A stretch of 64,000 nucleotides of DNA from Candidatus Gastranaerophilales bacterium. Its GTDB lineage: Bacteria; Cyanobacteriota; Vampirovibrionia; Gastranaerophilales; Gastranaerophilaceae. The stretch is from NCBI GenBank assembly GCA_017560095.1, contig JAFYOU010000034.1, positions 62,001-126,000 on the forward strand, written 5' to 3'. The position numbers and the translations under genes were made by a program. Position 1 is the stretch's first letter, and each line of letters begins with the position of its first letter. Of the stretch, positions 26,723-35,449 are shown piece after piece. The notes below the pieces were generated by a model. It saw only the letters and a list, made by a program, of their open reading frames with translations. It had not been told where the DNA came from and made no database searches.

Positions 26723-27703
26723 TTATAACATTGCGCCAAGTGCTGCAAATAGTGCAAAAAAGAATGAAAAGTTTCTTGCTAAATAAAATCTGAACATAAA
26801 ATAATCAGTTTTTTGTGCTTGAATTTCTTTCCAATTTTCAAATATACCCCAATACCAACGAGGCTTAAATTCGACATCTTTTATATTAATGTAATCTATC
26901 ATAGATTCATACAATTTTGTAGCAATTGGCAACGTTAGGAATACAAAAAGCATATAAGGGTTAAATAATCCCATTAAAACTCCAAAAACAACAATATAAT
27001 ATGATAGAATTATTAGCCATTTTATTGCTTGAACTGCTTTTTCTTTATTACCTAATAAGATTGCTAAAGTGTTTTTATTGTTCTTTATGTCAAATTCCCA
27101 ATCCATAATATTATGAGTATGTAAAAGAATTATTGTTGTAAAAAATATTGCCCAGGATAATAAAAAAAGGTTTAAATTAAAATCGCTTGTTAGTGCATAA
27201 TATCCGCCCATAATCATTAAAGGACCAAAAATTAAACCTATAATTGTTTCTGCAAAATAAAATTTTGATGAAATTGGATAAAAAAGAATTAATATTCCGG
27301 AAAAAAGCGCAAATAAAAGAACTTTCCAACCTGCAAAAAATGCAAAGTAAATTCCTATTATAGTTCCTATAGAAAATAATATTGCTAGTATTATTTCAAC
27401 TTGCTTAAGTGAAAAAGTTTCGTTTCTTATTAAGCGTGCCTTTTCCGCTGTTGAAAACTTCATGTTCTCAAGGTTATAGCCTTGTTTTAATTTTGTTTTT
27501 ACATCTATATAACAATCAAATAAATTTCCGCCAAGATGTATAATGCAAACTGCAATTAATAATAATATAAAATTTAAAAGACTAAATTTTTCACTGTAAT
27601 ATGCGTATGAAAATATAATAAAACAAGAAGCTAATGTCATGCTAAGGCTATAAAAGCGAGTAAGCTCTGCTAAATTTTTGCATTTTAATAAAAATTTATC
27701 CAT
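26723..27703 (-). CDS. UbiA-family prenyltransferase
   Basis: 326 aa, nine or so membrane helices. The two aspartate-rich motifs that bind prenyl diphosphate through magnesium are GGNLFDCYIDVKTK (about 68) and HNIMDWEFDIKNNKNT (about 200). The family transfers a prenyl chain to an aromatic ring or similar acceptor (MenA, UbiA, chlorophyll synthase). The acceptor here cannot be told and no quinone genes are adjacent. Start at the ATG with GAGG 9 bases upstream; an in-frame TTG lies 15 bases earlier. Confidence 0.85.
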   Translation of the reverse strand: MDKFLLKCKNLAELTRFYSLSMTLASCFIIFSYAYYSEKFSLLNFILLLIAVCIIHLGGNLFDCYIDVKTKLKQGYNLENMKFSTAEKARLIRNETFSLKQVEIILAILFSIGTIIGIYFAFFAGWKVLLFALFSGILILFYPISSKFYFAETIIGLIFGPLMIMGGYYALTSDFNLNLFLLSWAIFFTTIILLHTHNIMDWEFDIKNNKNTLAILLGNKEKAVQAIKWLIILSYYIVVFGVLMGLFNPYMLFVFLTLPIATKLYESMIDYINIKDVEFKPRWYWGIFENWKEIQAQKTDYFMFRFYLARNFSFFFALFAALGAML

Positions 27704-27820
27704 CTTAATAATCCTCAACCCTTTATATTTCTCTATTATATAACATATTTCAAAAATTCAAGTTGTTTACAAGGATTAATTTTGTAAAGAAATGTTTGGT
27801 CGAATCTTTGAAAAAGCTAT

Positions 27821-28099
27821 ATGATGGACCCAGAAAATGCTAAAATGGAAGGCAAAATAGCAAACGGTTTAGCAGATGGAACACATCCAATTGCTGCATA
27901 TCTGGGTGGAAAATCCATTGGAAAATTCCTTGGAACTATGGCTTCAAAAGTTGCTGGAAAACTTGTAGGTGCGGCAATTGGAGCTAAAATTGGTTTTGTA
28001 CTTGGAAGTGCCACAGGGCCCATTAGTATAGTAATAGGTGCTGGGGTAGTGTTGGTCGTTGGTTGGGCCATAGATAAGTTTATTGCGAAATTCGTTTAA
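27821..28099 (+). CDS. Small glycine-zipper membrane-active-type protein
   Basis: 92 aa. A short polar head (MMDPENAKMEGKIANGLADG) is followed by about 65 residues of Gly/Ala-spaced hydrophobic sequence (GKLVGAAIGAKIGFVLGSAT; VIGAGVVLVVGWAIDKF). This is a glycine-zipper pattern like those of class II bacteriocins, holins and pore or inner-membrane spacer proteins. There is no signal peptide and only weak upstream purines for ribosome binding. No immunity or export gene is next to it. Function unknown. Confidence 0.55.
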   Translation: MMDPENAKMEGKIANGLADGTHPIAAYLGGKSIGKFLGTMASKVAGKLVGAAIGAKIGFVLGSATGPISIVIGAGVVLVVGWAIDKFIAKFV

Positions 28100-28201
28100 T
28101 TTAAATAATAATTATTACAAAATATTAAATAATTCTCACATGAGTTAGGATTATTTTTTTAAAGATACGTTTTTTAATACCTTTAATAAAAGTTTACAAA
28201 A

Positions 28202-28240
28202 TATCGCTAAAAACATTTAAAAATAATGGTTTTAGCGATA
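28202..28240. promoter_or_regulatory. 11-bp perfect inverted repeat in the leader region before infA
   Basis: TATCGCTAAAA (28202-28212) and TTTTAGCGATA (28230-28240) pair perfectly across a 17-base AT-rich loop. No T run follows, so it is not a typical terminator. It sits upstream of the infA promoter and could be an operator, or the end of the 27821 transcript. Confidence 0.45.
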
Positions 28241-28334
28241 GTGTCTTATCTTAATGCGTTCTATGTTTAAAAAAATAATTATAACAAAATGATGAAAAAA
28301 GCCGTTTTTCTTAGTTTTTATGGGTTTTTACATG

Positions 28335-28362
28335 TTGCAAAGAAAATTTTAGCAAATATGAT
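28335..28362 (+). promoter_or_regulatory. Sigma-70-type promoter of the infA-ribosomal operon
   Basis: TTGCAA (28335-28340), 16-base spacer, TATGAT (28357-28362). The expected start near 28369 gives a leader of about 24 bases carrying AAGGA before the infA ATG. Confidence 0.6.
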
Positions 28363-28392
28363 TAAATATACTGAGAAAAAATAAGGAAAACT

Positions 28393-28608
28393 ATGTCAAA
28401 AGACGTAATTGAATTAGAAGGTACAATACTTGAATCATTGCCTAATGCAATGTTTAGAGTTGAACTTGAAAACGGGCATGAAATTTTAGCTCATATTTCA
28501 GGAAAGATCAGAAAAAATTTCATTAGAATCCTGCCAGGAGATAAGGTTAAAGTTGAAATGACTCCTTATGATCTAAGCAGAGGAAGAATTACATACAGAT
28601 TAAAATAA
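28393..28608 (+). CDS. infA: Translation initiation factor IF-1
   Basis: 71 aa S1/OB-fold protein of exact family length. [40 protein letters not shown] and [10 protein letters not shown] are canonical. It binds the ribosomal A site with IF-2 and IF-3. It heads the ribosomal operon with AAGGA before the ATG; rpmJ follows after 13 bases. Confidence 0.98.
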   Translation: MSKDVIELEGTILESLPNAMFRVELENGHEILAHISGKIRKNFIRILPGDKVKVEMTPYDLSRGRITYRLK

Positions 28609-28621
28609 AAAGGATAAAAAA

Positions 28622-28735
28622 ATGAAAGTAAGAGCATCAGTGAAAAAAATCTGTAAAGACTGCCAAATTATTAAAAGACGTGGCAGAGTTACAGTAGTGT
28701 GCAAACACCCAAAACACAAACAAAGACAAGGTTAA
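28622..28735 (+). CDS. rpmJ: Ribosomal protein L36
   Basis: 37 aa, reading [20 protein letters not shown] through [11 protein letters not shown]. The zinc ligands of the C+ form are kept: Cys11, Cys14, Cys27 and a histidine about five residues on. The position between infA and rpsM is universal in this operon, and AAAGGA precedes the ATG. Confidence 0.97.
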   Translation: MKVRASVKKICKDCQIIKRRGRVTVVCKHPKHKQRQG

Positions 28736-28751
28736 TAATAGGAGAAAATAA

Positions 28752-29120
28752 ATGGCAAGACTAGTTGGGGTAGACTTACCTCGTAATAAAAGAATGGTTA
28801 TAGCTTTAACCTATATCTACGGTATCGGGCCAACAAGAAGTGCTAGAATCTTAGCTGCTTGTGGAATTTCTCAAGATTTGAGAACAGACGATTTAACTGA
28901 AGATGATATTAAAAAATTAAGAAATGAAATTGCTAATTACACAGTTGAAGGTGATTTAAAAAGAGAAGAATCTCTTCACATCAAACGTTTAAGCGAAATC
29001 GGATCTTATCGTGGTATTCGCCACAGAAGAAAATTACCATGTCGTGGTCAAAGAACAAAAACAAATGCTAGAACACGCAGAGGTAAAAAGACTGGCCCAA
29101 TTGCTAATAAGAAAAAGTAG
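28752..29120 (+). CDS. rpsM: Ribosomal protein S13
   Basis: 122 aa. [37 protein letters not shown] and [20 protein letters not shown] are invariant S13 segments; the basic tail ends [10 protein letters not shown]13 lies in the 30S head and contacts the P-site tRNA and L5. AGGAG precedes the ATG. Confidence 0.98.
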   Translation: MARLVGVDLPRNKRMVIALTYIYGIGPTRSARILAACGISQDLRTDDLTEDDIKKLRNEIANYTVEGDLKREESLHIKRLSEIGSYRGIRHRRKLPCRGQRTKTNARTRRGKKTGPIANKKK

Positions 29121-29165
29121 GGCTTAGATAGGTACTTACAAAGGTTAAACTAAAAGGAAAGTAAA

Positions 29166-29552
29166 ATGGCTAAACCACAAAAAACTAAAAAGAAAGAAAG
29201 AAAGAATATATTACAAGGTGTAGTACATATTCAGTCTACATTTAATAATACAATCGTAACTTCTACAGATACTCAAGGTAACGCTGTTGCTTGGGCTTCT
29301 GCAGGTGGTTGCGGATTTAAAGGTGCTAGAAAAGGCACACCATTTGCTGCACAATCTGCAGCTGAAATCGTTGCTAAAAAATCAATTGATCAAGGCATGA
29401 AAAAAGTTGAAGTATACGTTAAAGGTCCTGGTTCAGGAAGAGAAACTGCAATTAGAGCTATCCAAGGCGCTGGTCTTGAAATTACTTTAATTAAAGACGT
29501 TACTCCAATTCCTCATAATGGTTGTCGTCCACCTAAAAAGAGACGTGTATAG
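29166..29552 (+). CDS. rpsK: Ribosomal protein S11
   Basis: 128 aa. [52 protein letters not shown] and the tail [16 protein letters not shown] are diagnostic. It forms part of the 30S platform by the mRNA exit. Spacing to rpsM is 45 bases with AAAGGA upstream. Confidence 0.98.
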   Translation: MAKPQKTKKKERKNILQGVVHIQSTFNNTIVTSTDTQGNAVAWASAGGCGFKGARKGTPFAAQSAAEIVAKKSIDQGMKKVEVYVKGPGSGRETAIRAIQGAGLEITLIKDVTPIPHNGCRPPKKRRV

Positions 29553-29581
29553 TAAGTAATAATTAACAAATAGGAGCTAAA

Positions 29582-30184
29582 ATGGCTAAATATACAGGAC
29601 CAACTAATAAATTATTTAGAAACTATGGTGTTAAAGATTTATCTAACCGTAAATTAACAACATCTATGAGACAACATGCTTCTGGTCAGCATGGTGCAAC
29701 AAGAAAAAAAGCTTCTGATTATGCTTTACAATTAAAAGCAAAGCAAACAATCAGAATGACTTATTTGGTAAGCGAAAAACAGTTCGCTAAATATTATGAA
29801 AATGCTTCAAGAAAAACAGGTGTAACAGGTACTATCATGTTACAAACTCTTGAATCAAGATTAGATAATGTTCTATATAGAGCAGGTTTTGCTATCACAA
29901 GACGTCAAGCTAGACAAATTGTAAATCACGCTCACGTTCTTGTAAACGGTAAAAAAGTTGACATCCCATCTTATTTATTGAAAGTGGGCGACGTTGTTAC
30001 AGTTAGAGAAAACTCTAAACAATTCGTTAAAAATGTAATGGAACAAATCGACTTAGCGCTTAACTATGCTTGGTTAACAGTTGATAGAAACGCTTTATCT
30101 GTTACATATGATAGAATTCCTCAAAGAGAAGAATTAGATCCTGAATTCAAAGAACAACTCGTTATCGAATACTACTCTAAATAA
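29582..30184 (+). CDS. rpsD: Ribosomal protein S4, cysteine-free form
   Basis: 200 aa. The N-terminal domain (MAKYTGPTNKLFRNYGVKDL) lacks the zinc-binding cysteines, the C- type also seen in cyanobacteria. The S4 RNA-binding domain is clear: LESRLDNVLYRAGFAITRRQ then VNGKKVDIPSYLLKVGD. S4 nucleates 30S assembly and, in many bacteria, represses its own operon. It has TAGGAG before the ATG, and rpoA follows directly. Confidence 0.97.
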   Translation: MAKYTGPTNKLFRNYGVKDLSNRKLTTSMRQHASGQHGATRKKASDYALQLKAKQTIRMTYLVSEKQFAKYYENASRKTGVTGTIMLQTLESRLDNVLYRAGFAITRRQARQIVNHAHVLVNGKKVDIPSYLLKVGDVVTVRENSKQFVKNVMEQIDLALNYAWLTVDRNALSVTYDRIPQREELDPEFKEQLVIEYYSK

Positions 30185-30205
30185 TAATTGGGAGAGAATA
30201 AAATT

Positions 30206-31183
30206 ATGGAACTTAAAATTAAAAACATTAATACAACAACTTCATCAGATGGTTCTCAATACGGTAAATTCGTTATTGAACCACTTGAAAGAGGCTATGG
30301 CGCTACAATTGGTAATGCATTAAGAAGAGTTTTATTATCAAGCTTAGAAGGCGCTGCTGTTACTGCTGTTAGAATTGAAGGTATTACTCACGAATATACT
30401 TCAATTCCAGGCGTTGTTGAAGATGTTATTGATATTATGTTAAATCTTAAGTCTGTTGTTGTAAAAACTGATGCAGTTGAACCACAGCACTTAAGACTAG
30501 ATGCAACTAAACCAGGCCCTGTTTTAGCAGGTGATATTGAATTACCAGCTGGTGTTAAAATTGTTAACCCTGATTGTGTAATTTGTACATTGTCTGAAGG
30601 TGGATCGATTCACGCAGATATTACTGTTGAAGTAGGAAAGGGCTATGTGGCTGTTGATGTTCTTAAAGAACAAAAAAATGGTCTTCCAATCGATCTTCTT
30701 CCGATTGATGCTGTATTTATGCCAATTAAAAGAGTTAGCTATAATGTTGAGCCAGCTCGTGTTGGTGAATCATTAGATTTTGATAAATTAACTATCGAAA
30801 TTTGGTCAAATGGTTCGATTGAAGTTGGTGCTGCTTTATCAAAAGCATCTGGTTTATTAATTGAGCATTTTGCTCAAATTGCTGGAACAACAGGTGCACC
30901 TGTTCAAGTTAAACATGAAATAATTGAAGAAGAAATTGTAGAAGAAGTTGCTGCTCCAACATTATCAATTGAAGATTTGGAACTTTCAGTTCGTGCTTAT
31001 AATTGTTTAAAAAGAGCTTCAATTAATTCAATGTCTGAATTATTGAAAAAATCAGAACATGATTTATTGAATATTAAAAACTTCGGCAAAAAATCTTCAG
31101 ATGAAGTAATTGAAAAACTTCACCAAATGGGTCTTGATCTTCAACCAAATCCAGAAGGTGTAGATGAAATGGAATTGATATAA
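30206..31183 (+). CDS. rpoA: RNA polymerase alpha subunit
   Basis: 325 aa. The N-terminal dimerisation domain shows VIEPLERGYGATIGNALRRV and AVRIEGITHEY then SIPGVVEDV; the C-terminal domain (about 255-325) shows IEDLELSVRAYNCLKRASIN and LLNIKNFGKKSSDEV, the helix-hairpin-helix that binds UP elements and activators. I use the ATG at 30206 with GGGAGAG upstream, not the TTG 18 bases earlier, because the conserved protein begins MELKIKN. Confidence 0.98.
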   Translation: MELKIKNINTTTSSDGSQYGKFVIEPLERGYGATIGNALRRVLLSSLEGAAVTAVRIEGITHEYTSIPGVVEDVIDIMLNLKSVVVKTDAVEPQHLRLDATKPGPVLAGDIELPAGVKIVNPDCVICTLSEGGSIHADITVEVGKGYVAVDVLKEQKNGLPIDLLPIDAVFMPIKRVSYNVEPARVGESLDFDKLTIEIWSNGSIEVGAALSKASGLLIEHFAQIAGTTGAPVQVKHEIIEEEIVEEVAAPTLSIEDLELSVRAYNCLKRASINSMSELLKKSEHDLLNIKNFGKKSSDEVIEKLHQMGLDLQPNPEGVDEMELI

Positions 31184-31205
31184 TTAACAAGTAAGGAATA
31201 TAAAA

Positions 31206-31634
31206 ATGAGACACGGTCGTAAAATTCATAAGCTATCAAAAGCAGCTGATCAAAGAAAAGCTTTATTGCGTTCTTTGGCATCTCAGTTGTTTTTACACGG
31301 CGAAATCACAACAACAATGGCAAGAGCTAAAGCTTTAAAACCATTTGCAGAATCAATCATTACTTTTGCTAAAAAAGGTGATTTAGCTGCTCGTCGTGAA
31401 GCTAAAAAAGATATTTATGATATCGAAACAGAAAAATATATTGATGTTGAAACAGGTGAATTGTTTGATGTTCTTCCAGAAGGTAAAAAACTTCCAAAAC
31501 AATCGGTTTTAAGACAATTATTTTCTGTAATCGGTAAAAAATATGCTACACGTAATGGTGGTTATACTAGAATATTGAGATTAACACCACGTCGTGGCGA
31601 CAATGCAGAAATGGCATTAATTCAATTAGTATAA
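31206..31634 (+). CDS. rplQ: Ribosomal protein L17
   Basis: 142 aa. RHGRKIHKLSKAADQRKALL, SQLFLHGEITTTMARAKALK and YTRILRLTPRRGDNAEMALI define L17. A moderately long insert (about 75-105) precedes the tail. It lies by the peptide exit tunnel. AAGGA precedes the ATG; rpoA ends 22 bases before it. Confidence 0.97.
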   Translation: MRHGRKIHKLSKAADQRKALLRSLASQLFLHGEITTTMARAKALKPFAESIITFAKKGDLAARREAKKDIYDIETEKYIDVETGELFDVLPEGKKLPKQSVLRQLFSVIGKKYATRNGGYTRILRLTPRRGDNAEMALIQLV

Positions 31635-31643
31635 TGGCATAAT

Positions 31644-32441
31644 ATGCGCTACATTATCTGCTTTGAATTTCTTGGAGAAAATTTCTTTGGAAGCCAGAAG
31701 CAACCAGATAAAAGAACCGTTCAAGAAGAAATAGAAAAAGCGCTTTGTACATTGATAAAAGATAAAATAAAAATCATTCCATCCGGAAGAACGGATGCCA
31801 AAGTGAGTGCTGAATATCAAGTTGCTCATTTTGATGTGTCTGAAAAAATTGAAAACCCAAGCAATTTTTTATACAAGTTAAATTGTATTCTTCCTGAAGA
31901 TGTCAAAGTTTTTGAGCTTAAAGAAACTTCCGCTAAGTTTCATGCTCAAAAAGATGCGAAATATAAGCATTACAGGTACATTATTCAAAATAATCGTGTT
32001 GCTTCAGTTTTTTGTAATAATTGCAATCTGTTTTATCCTTATATTGATTTAAACATTGAAAGACTTAATCAATCTTTATCTTGTTTAATAGGACATCATG
32101 ATTTTTCAGCTTTTAAATCTGTTTGCGATAATCCTTATAATGATTGCATAATTTATTATGCTCAAGCGAAGGAGAAGACAATGAGAAGGCAAAAATTTAT
32201 CTTTATAGACATTATAGGAAATAGATTTCTCTATAATATGATTAGAACAATAGTTGGGCAACTTCTTTTGATTGAAAGAAATAACTTAAATCCACAAGTT
32301 ATGGATGAAGTTTTAAAATCAAAAGATAGGTCAAAAGCCGGGCAAGTTGTAGATGCATCTGGTTTGGTTTTAAAATATGTCGGCTATGATAATGTAGAAG
32401 ATTACATTCAAAAAATAAATTCACAAAAGGAAGGTATATAA
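31644..32441 (+). CDS. truA: tRNA pseudouridine(38-40) synthase
   Basis: 265 aa. The catalytic Asp is in SGRTDAKVSAEYQVAHFD; the canonical GRTDAGVHA is altered after the Asp. FLYNMIRTIVG and FSAFKS are further TruA motifs. It isomerises uridines in the anticodon arm. The gene sits 9 bases after rplQ and its stop abuts the rplM ATG, so it is translated within the ribosomal operon, a common place for truA. Confidence 0.94.
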   Translation: MRYIICFEFLGENFFGSQKQPDKRTVQEEIEKALCTLIKDKIKIIPSGRTDAKVSAEYQVAHFDVSEKIENPSNFLYKLNCILPEDVKVFELKETSAKFHAQKDAKYKHYRYIIQNNRVASVFCNNCNLFYPYIDLNIERLNQSLSCLIGHHDFSAFKSVCDNPYNDCIIYYAQAKEKTMRRQKFIFIDIIGNRFLYNMIRTIVGQLLLIERNNLNPQVMDEVLKSKDRSKAGQVVDASGLVLKYVGYDNVEDYIQKINSQKEGI

Positions 32442-32882
32442 ATGAAAACATTTAGTGCAAAACCACTAGAAGTAGAAAGAAAATGGTATCTAATCGATGC
32501 CAATGGCGCTACTTTAGGTAGATTAGCAGTAGAAGTTGCAAATATTTTAAGAGGTAAAAATAAACCTCAATTTACACCAAATGTTGATACAGGCGACTTT
32601 GTAGTTGTAATTAACGCTGATAAAGTTGTTGTATCTGGCAAAAAAGAAACTGATAAAATGTATAGATCTCATTCAGGTTTCCCTGGTGGTTTCAAAGAAA
32701 TCAGCTTCAAAGCAATGATGGAAAAAACTCCTACAAGAGCAATTGAAAAAGCTGTTAAAGGTATGCTTCCACACAACACACTTGGTGATGAACAATTCCA
32801 AAAATTAAAAGTATATGCTGGCGCTGAGCACCCACATGCAGCTCAAAAACCAGTTGTATATGAATTAAAAGGAGATAAGTAA
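32442..32882 (+). CDS. rplM: Ribosomal protein L13
   Basis: 146 aa. [48 protein letters not shown] and [10 protein letters not shown] are L13 hallmarks. The ATG begins one base after the truA stop, with GGAAGGT upstream. It is an early 50S assembly protein and pairs with rpsI, as in nearly all bacteria. Confidence 0.98.
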   Translation: MKTFSAKPLEVERKWYLIDANGATLGRLAVEVANILRGKNKPQFTPNVDTGDFVVVINADKVVVSGKKETDKMYRSHSGFPGGFKEISFKAMMEKTPTRAIEKAVKGMLPHNTLGDEQFQKLKVYAGAEHPHAAQKPVVYELKGDK

Positions 32883-33283
32883 TGACTGCTAATAAAAATG
32901 AAATCGTAAAAACTGGTCGCAGAAAATGTTCAATTGCAGTTGCAAAAGTTGTATCAGGCAAAGGTAGAATTTTTGTTAACGGTAAAACTTTAAAAGGTTA
33001 TTTCGGAAATAGACCATCTTTAGAAATGACTATTTATAGACCATTAGTTTTAACTGAAAATCAAGATAAATTTGATGTAAGAGTTAAAGCTGTTGGTGGT
33101 GGTGTTAGCGCTCAAGCTGATGCTATTCAATTAGCTATTTCTAGAGCTTTAGTTGAAGCTAATGAAGAATTTAAACCAGCTTTAAAGCAAGAAGGTTTAT
33201 TGACTCGTGACGCTAGAATTAAAGAACGTAAAAAATACGGTAGAAAAAGAGCAAGAAAACGCTTCCAATTCTCAAAAAGATAA
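32882..33283 (+). CDS. rpsI: Ribosomal protein S9
   Basis: 133 aa. TGRRKCSIAVAKVVSGKGRI, GGGVSAQADAIQLAISRAL and the basic tail RKKYGRKRARKRFQFSKR, whose terminal SKR touches P-site tRNA, are all present. The start overlaps the rplM stop by one base (TAATG). It closes the operon; two hairpins follow. Confidence 0.98.
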   Translation: MTANKNEIVKTGRRKCSIAVAKVVSGKGRIFVNGKTLKGYFGNRPSLEMTIYRPLVLTENQDKFDVRVKAVGGGVSAQADAIQLAISRALVEANEEFKPALKQEGLLTRDARIKERKKYGRKRARKRFQFSKR

Positions 33284-33419
33284 TATTTGTAATAAACGAC
33301 CTGGAAAAGGTCGTTTATTATTTAATGAGCTATGTAGGATAATTGAGCAAATTTGCGACAACGAGAGTGATAGTAAATTTAAAGCGAAATATCTAAAGGA
33401 GCAAGATAATATTTGTAAT
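33277..33419 (+). repeat. 17-bp direct repeat bracketing the rpsI terminator region
   Basis: AAGATAATATTTGTAAT occurs at 33277-33293, spanning the rpsI stop, and exactly again at 33403-33419. Each copy runs into a hairpin. The 110 bases between are not clearly coding. This looks like a partial duplication or insertion scar at the operon end. Confidence 0.6.
33290..33320 (+). terminator. First terminator hairpin after rpsI
   Basis: TAATAAACGACCT-GGAA-AAGGTCGTTTATTA: about 12 bp of stem. The T run after it is interrupted (TTATTATTT), so it may be leaky. Confidence 0.75.
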
Positions 33420-33452
33420 CAAAAGAGACTAGAGATATTTAAGTCTCTTTTG
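33420..33452. terminator. Second terminator, shared with yraN
   Basis: AAAAGAGACT (33421-33430) pairs with AGTCTCTTTT (33442-33451) over an 11-base loop. It can back up the first hairpin for the ribosomal operon and lies downstream of yraN on the other strand. Confidence 0.75.
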
Positions 33453-33489
33453 ATTTATTCCGCAAAATTAATAAATATGATTTTAATAT

Positions 33490-33852
33490 TTATTCAAGAG
33501 TTATATTTTCTACAAAATCAATTTTTTCTATTTTTTCTTTATCTAAAATGATTCCAATTGCATCTATTTGATATTTTTTGTATCTTTTTTTAGTTTTGTT
33601 TATATATTCAATAGCGCATGAATAAATTTGTTTTAATTTCTTGGGAGTAATTGCTTCAAGAGGAGTTCCAAAAAGCTCTTGAGTTCTGGTTTTTACTTCT
33701 ATAAAATGTAAAACCTCTTTTTTTGAAGCAATTATATCGATTTCAGCAATTTTTGAATAATGATAATTCATTTCCAAAATTTCAAATCCTTGTTTTATTA
33801 AGAAATCTTTTGCAATATCTTCGCCATATTTACCAATAATTTTATTTGTCAT
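33490..33852 (-). CDS. yraN: YraN/UPF0102-family endonuclease-fold protein
   Basis: 120 aa. GKYGEDIAKDFLIKQGFEIL, NYHYSKIAEIDIIASKK and LHFIEVKTRT match the conserved G.xGE..A, EID and EVK residues of the UPF0102 nuclease-like fold related to Holliday-junction resolvases. Biochemical role unsettled in the family. The ATG has no Shine-Dalgarno; TAAAAT at 33864-33859 ends 6 bases before it, so the mRNA may be leaderless. It diverges from gatA across 39 bases. Confidence 0.9.
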   Translation of the reverse strand: MTNKIIGKYGEDIAKDFLIKQGFEILEMNYHYSKIAEIDIIASKKEVLHFIEVKTRTQELFGTPLEAITPKKLKQIYSCAIEYINKTKKRYKKYQIDAIGIILDKEKIEKIDFVENITLE

Positions 33853-33891
33853 AAAATAATTTTAAGACAAATATTATATGGAGTAAAATTA

Positions 33892-35352
33892 ATGGAATTA
33901 CTTAAAAAGACAGCTGTTGAGCAACATAAAGCTCTTGTTAACAAAGAGGTTAGTGCTCTTGAATTAACTAAAGCTTCAATTGAAAGAATTGAAAAATTAG
34001 ATAAAGAACTTGGTTGCTTTAATTCAACAACATTTGATTCTGCAATAGAAACAGCTAAAAAAGTTGATGAAAAAATTGCACGTGGCGAAGACATTCCGAT
34101 GCTTGCAGGCATTCCAACAGCACTTAAAGATAATATGAATTTTATTGGTTCAAAAACAACATGTTCATCAAAAATGTTGGAAAATTTTGTATCTCCATAT
34201 GATGCAACAATTACAGCAAAATTAAAAGAAAACTTAGTTCCGATTTTGGGAAAAGCAAATTTAGACGAATTTGCTATGGGTTCAAGTAATGAAAATTCAG
34301 CATTTAACATTGTTAGAAACCCATATAACTTAAACAAAGTTCCTGGAGGTTCTTCTGGTGGTTCAGCTGCAAGTGTTTCATCGAGTGAAGTAACACTTTC
34401 GCTTGGTTCTGATACTGGCGGTTCAATTAGGCTTCCTGCTTCATTTTGTGGTATTACGGGCTTTAAACCTACTTATGGCAGAGTTTCTCGTTATGGCTTA
34501 ATTGCATTTGCTTCTTCCTTGGACCAAATTGGGCCTTTTGGAAAAAGCATAGAAGATACAACCCTTTTATATGAAGCAATTGCAGGATATGATGCTAAAG
34601 ATTCAACTTCATTAAAACTTGAAGTTGGTGATATTTATAACAACTTAAAAAGAGACATTAAAGGTTTAAGAGTTGGTGTTATTAAAGAATTGATGACAGA
34701 AGGCGTTTCTGATGATGTTAAATCTTCAATTGAAAATGCAATTAAAACTTATGAAAAACTTGGAGCTGAAATTAAAGAAATTTCTCTTCCATTATTAAAG
34801 CATTCAATCGGTGTTTATTATATTGTTGCAACCGCAGAAGCAAGTTCAAATTTAGCTCGTTTTGATGGAGTTAAATATGGTTTTAGAGCGCCAGATTGTG
34901 AAAATTTGATGGATATGTATTGTAAAACTCGTGCCCAAGGATTTGGCCCAGAAGTAAAAAGAAGAATAATGCTTGGAACTTATGCACTTTCTAGTGGTTA
35001 TTATGATGCATATTATAAAAAAGCTCAACAATTAAGAAGATTAATTGCAAACGATTTTAATAAGGCATTTGAGCAAGTGGATATTTTAGTTTCTCCAACT
35101 TGTCCAACTACAGCATTTGATTTAAATTCAAAAGCAAATAATCCCCTTGAAATGTATTTAACAGATATTGCAACAATTTCATCTAACTTAGTTGGTGCGC
35201 CTGCATTATCTACTCCTTGCGGATTTGATAAAGATGGTATGCCGATTGGTATTCAAATTATTGCAAAAAATCTTGACGAATTGACTCTTTTGCAGGCTTC
35301 TTACGCACTAGAACAAGAGCTTGGAGTTTATACCGAAAGACCAAATATTTAA
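33892..35352 (+). CDS. gatA: Aspartyl/glutamyl-tRNA amidotransferase subunit A
   Basis: 486 aa amidase-signature enzyme. The Ser-cisSer-Lys triad lies in IPTALKDNMNF (Lys), VPGGSSGGSAASVSS and SDTGGSIRLPASFCG (Ser). With GatB and GatC it converts Glu-tRNA(Gln) or Asp-tRNA(Asn) to the cognate amide, which implies that this organism lacks GlnRS or AsnRS. gatB and gatC are not adjacent. ATGGAG provides the Shine-Dalgarno just before the ATG. A terminator follows. Confidence 0.96.
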   Translation: MELLKKTAVEQHKALVNKEVSALELTKASIERIEKLDKELGCFNSTTFDSAIETAKKVDEKIARGEDIPMLAGIPTALKDNMNFIGSKTTCSSKMLENFVSPYDATITAKLKENLVPILGKANLDEFAMGSSNENSAFNIVRNPYNLNKVPGGSSGGSAASVSSSEVTLSLGSDTGGSIRLPASFCGITGFKPTYGRVSRYGLIAFASSLDQIGPFGKSIEDTTLLYEAIAGYDAKDSTSLKLEVGDIYNNLKRDIKGLRVGVIKELMTEGVSDDVKSSIENAIKTYEKLGAEIKEISLPLLKHSIGVYYIVATAEASSNLARFDGVKYGFRAPDCENLMDMYCKTRAQGFGPEVKRRIMLGTYALSSGYYDAYYKKAQQLRRLIANDFNKAFEQVDILVSPTCPTTAFDLNSKANNPLEMYLTDIATISSNLVGAPALSTPCGFDKDGMPIGIQIIAKNLDELTLLQASYALEQELGVYTERPNI

Positions 35353-35365
35353 AAAATATTTAATT

Positions 35366-35390
35366 AACGGCTCAAATGAGCCGTTTTTTT
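35366..35390 (+). terminator. gatA terminator
   Basis: AACGGCTC-AAAT-GAGCCGTT then TTTTT: an 8-bp stem with a tetraloop and strong T run, 14 bases after the gatA stop. Confidence 0.92.
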
Positions 35391-35449
35391 GTGCAAAAAA
35401 TAATTTTCAGAAGTTTTATTATATTGCTTATATTGTTGAAAGGTTTTCC

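Noticed and set aside
33207-33551. 114-codon open frame overlapping the end of rpsI
   Set aside because: It begins inside rpsI in another frame, crosses two terminator hairpins and has no ribosome-binding site; probably spurious or a scar.
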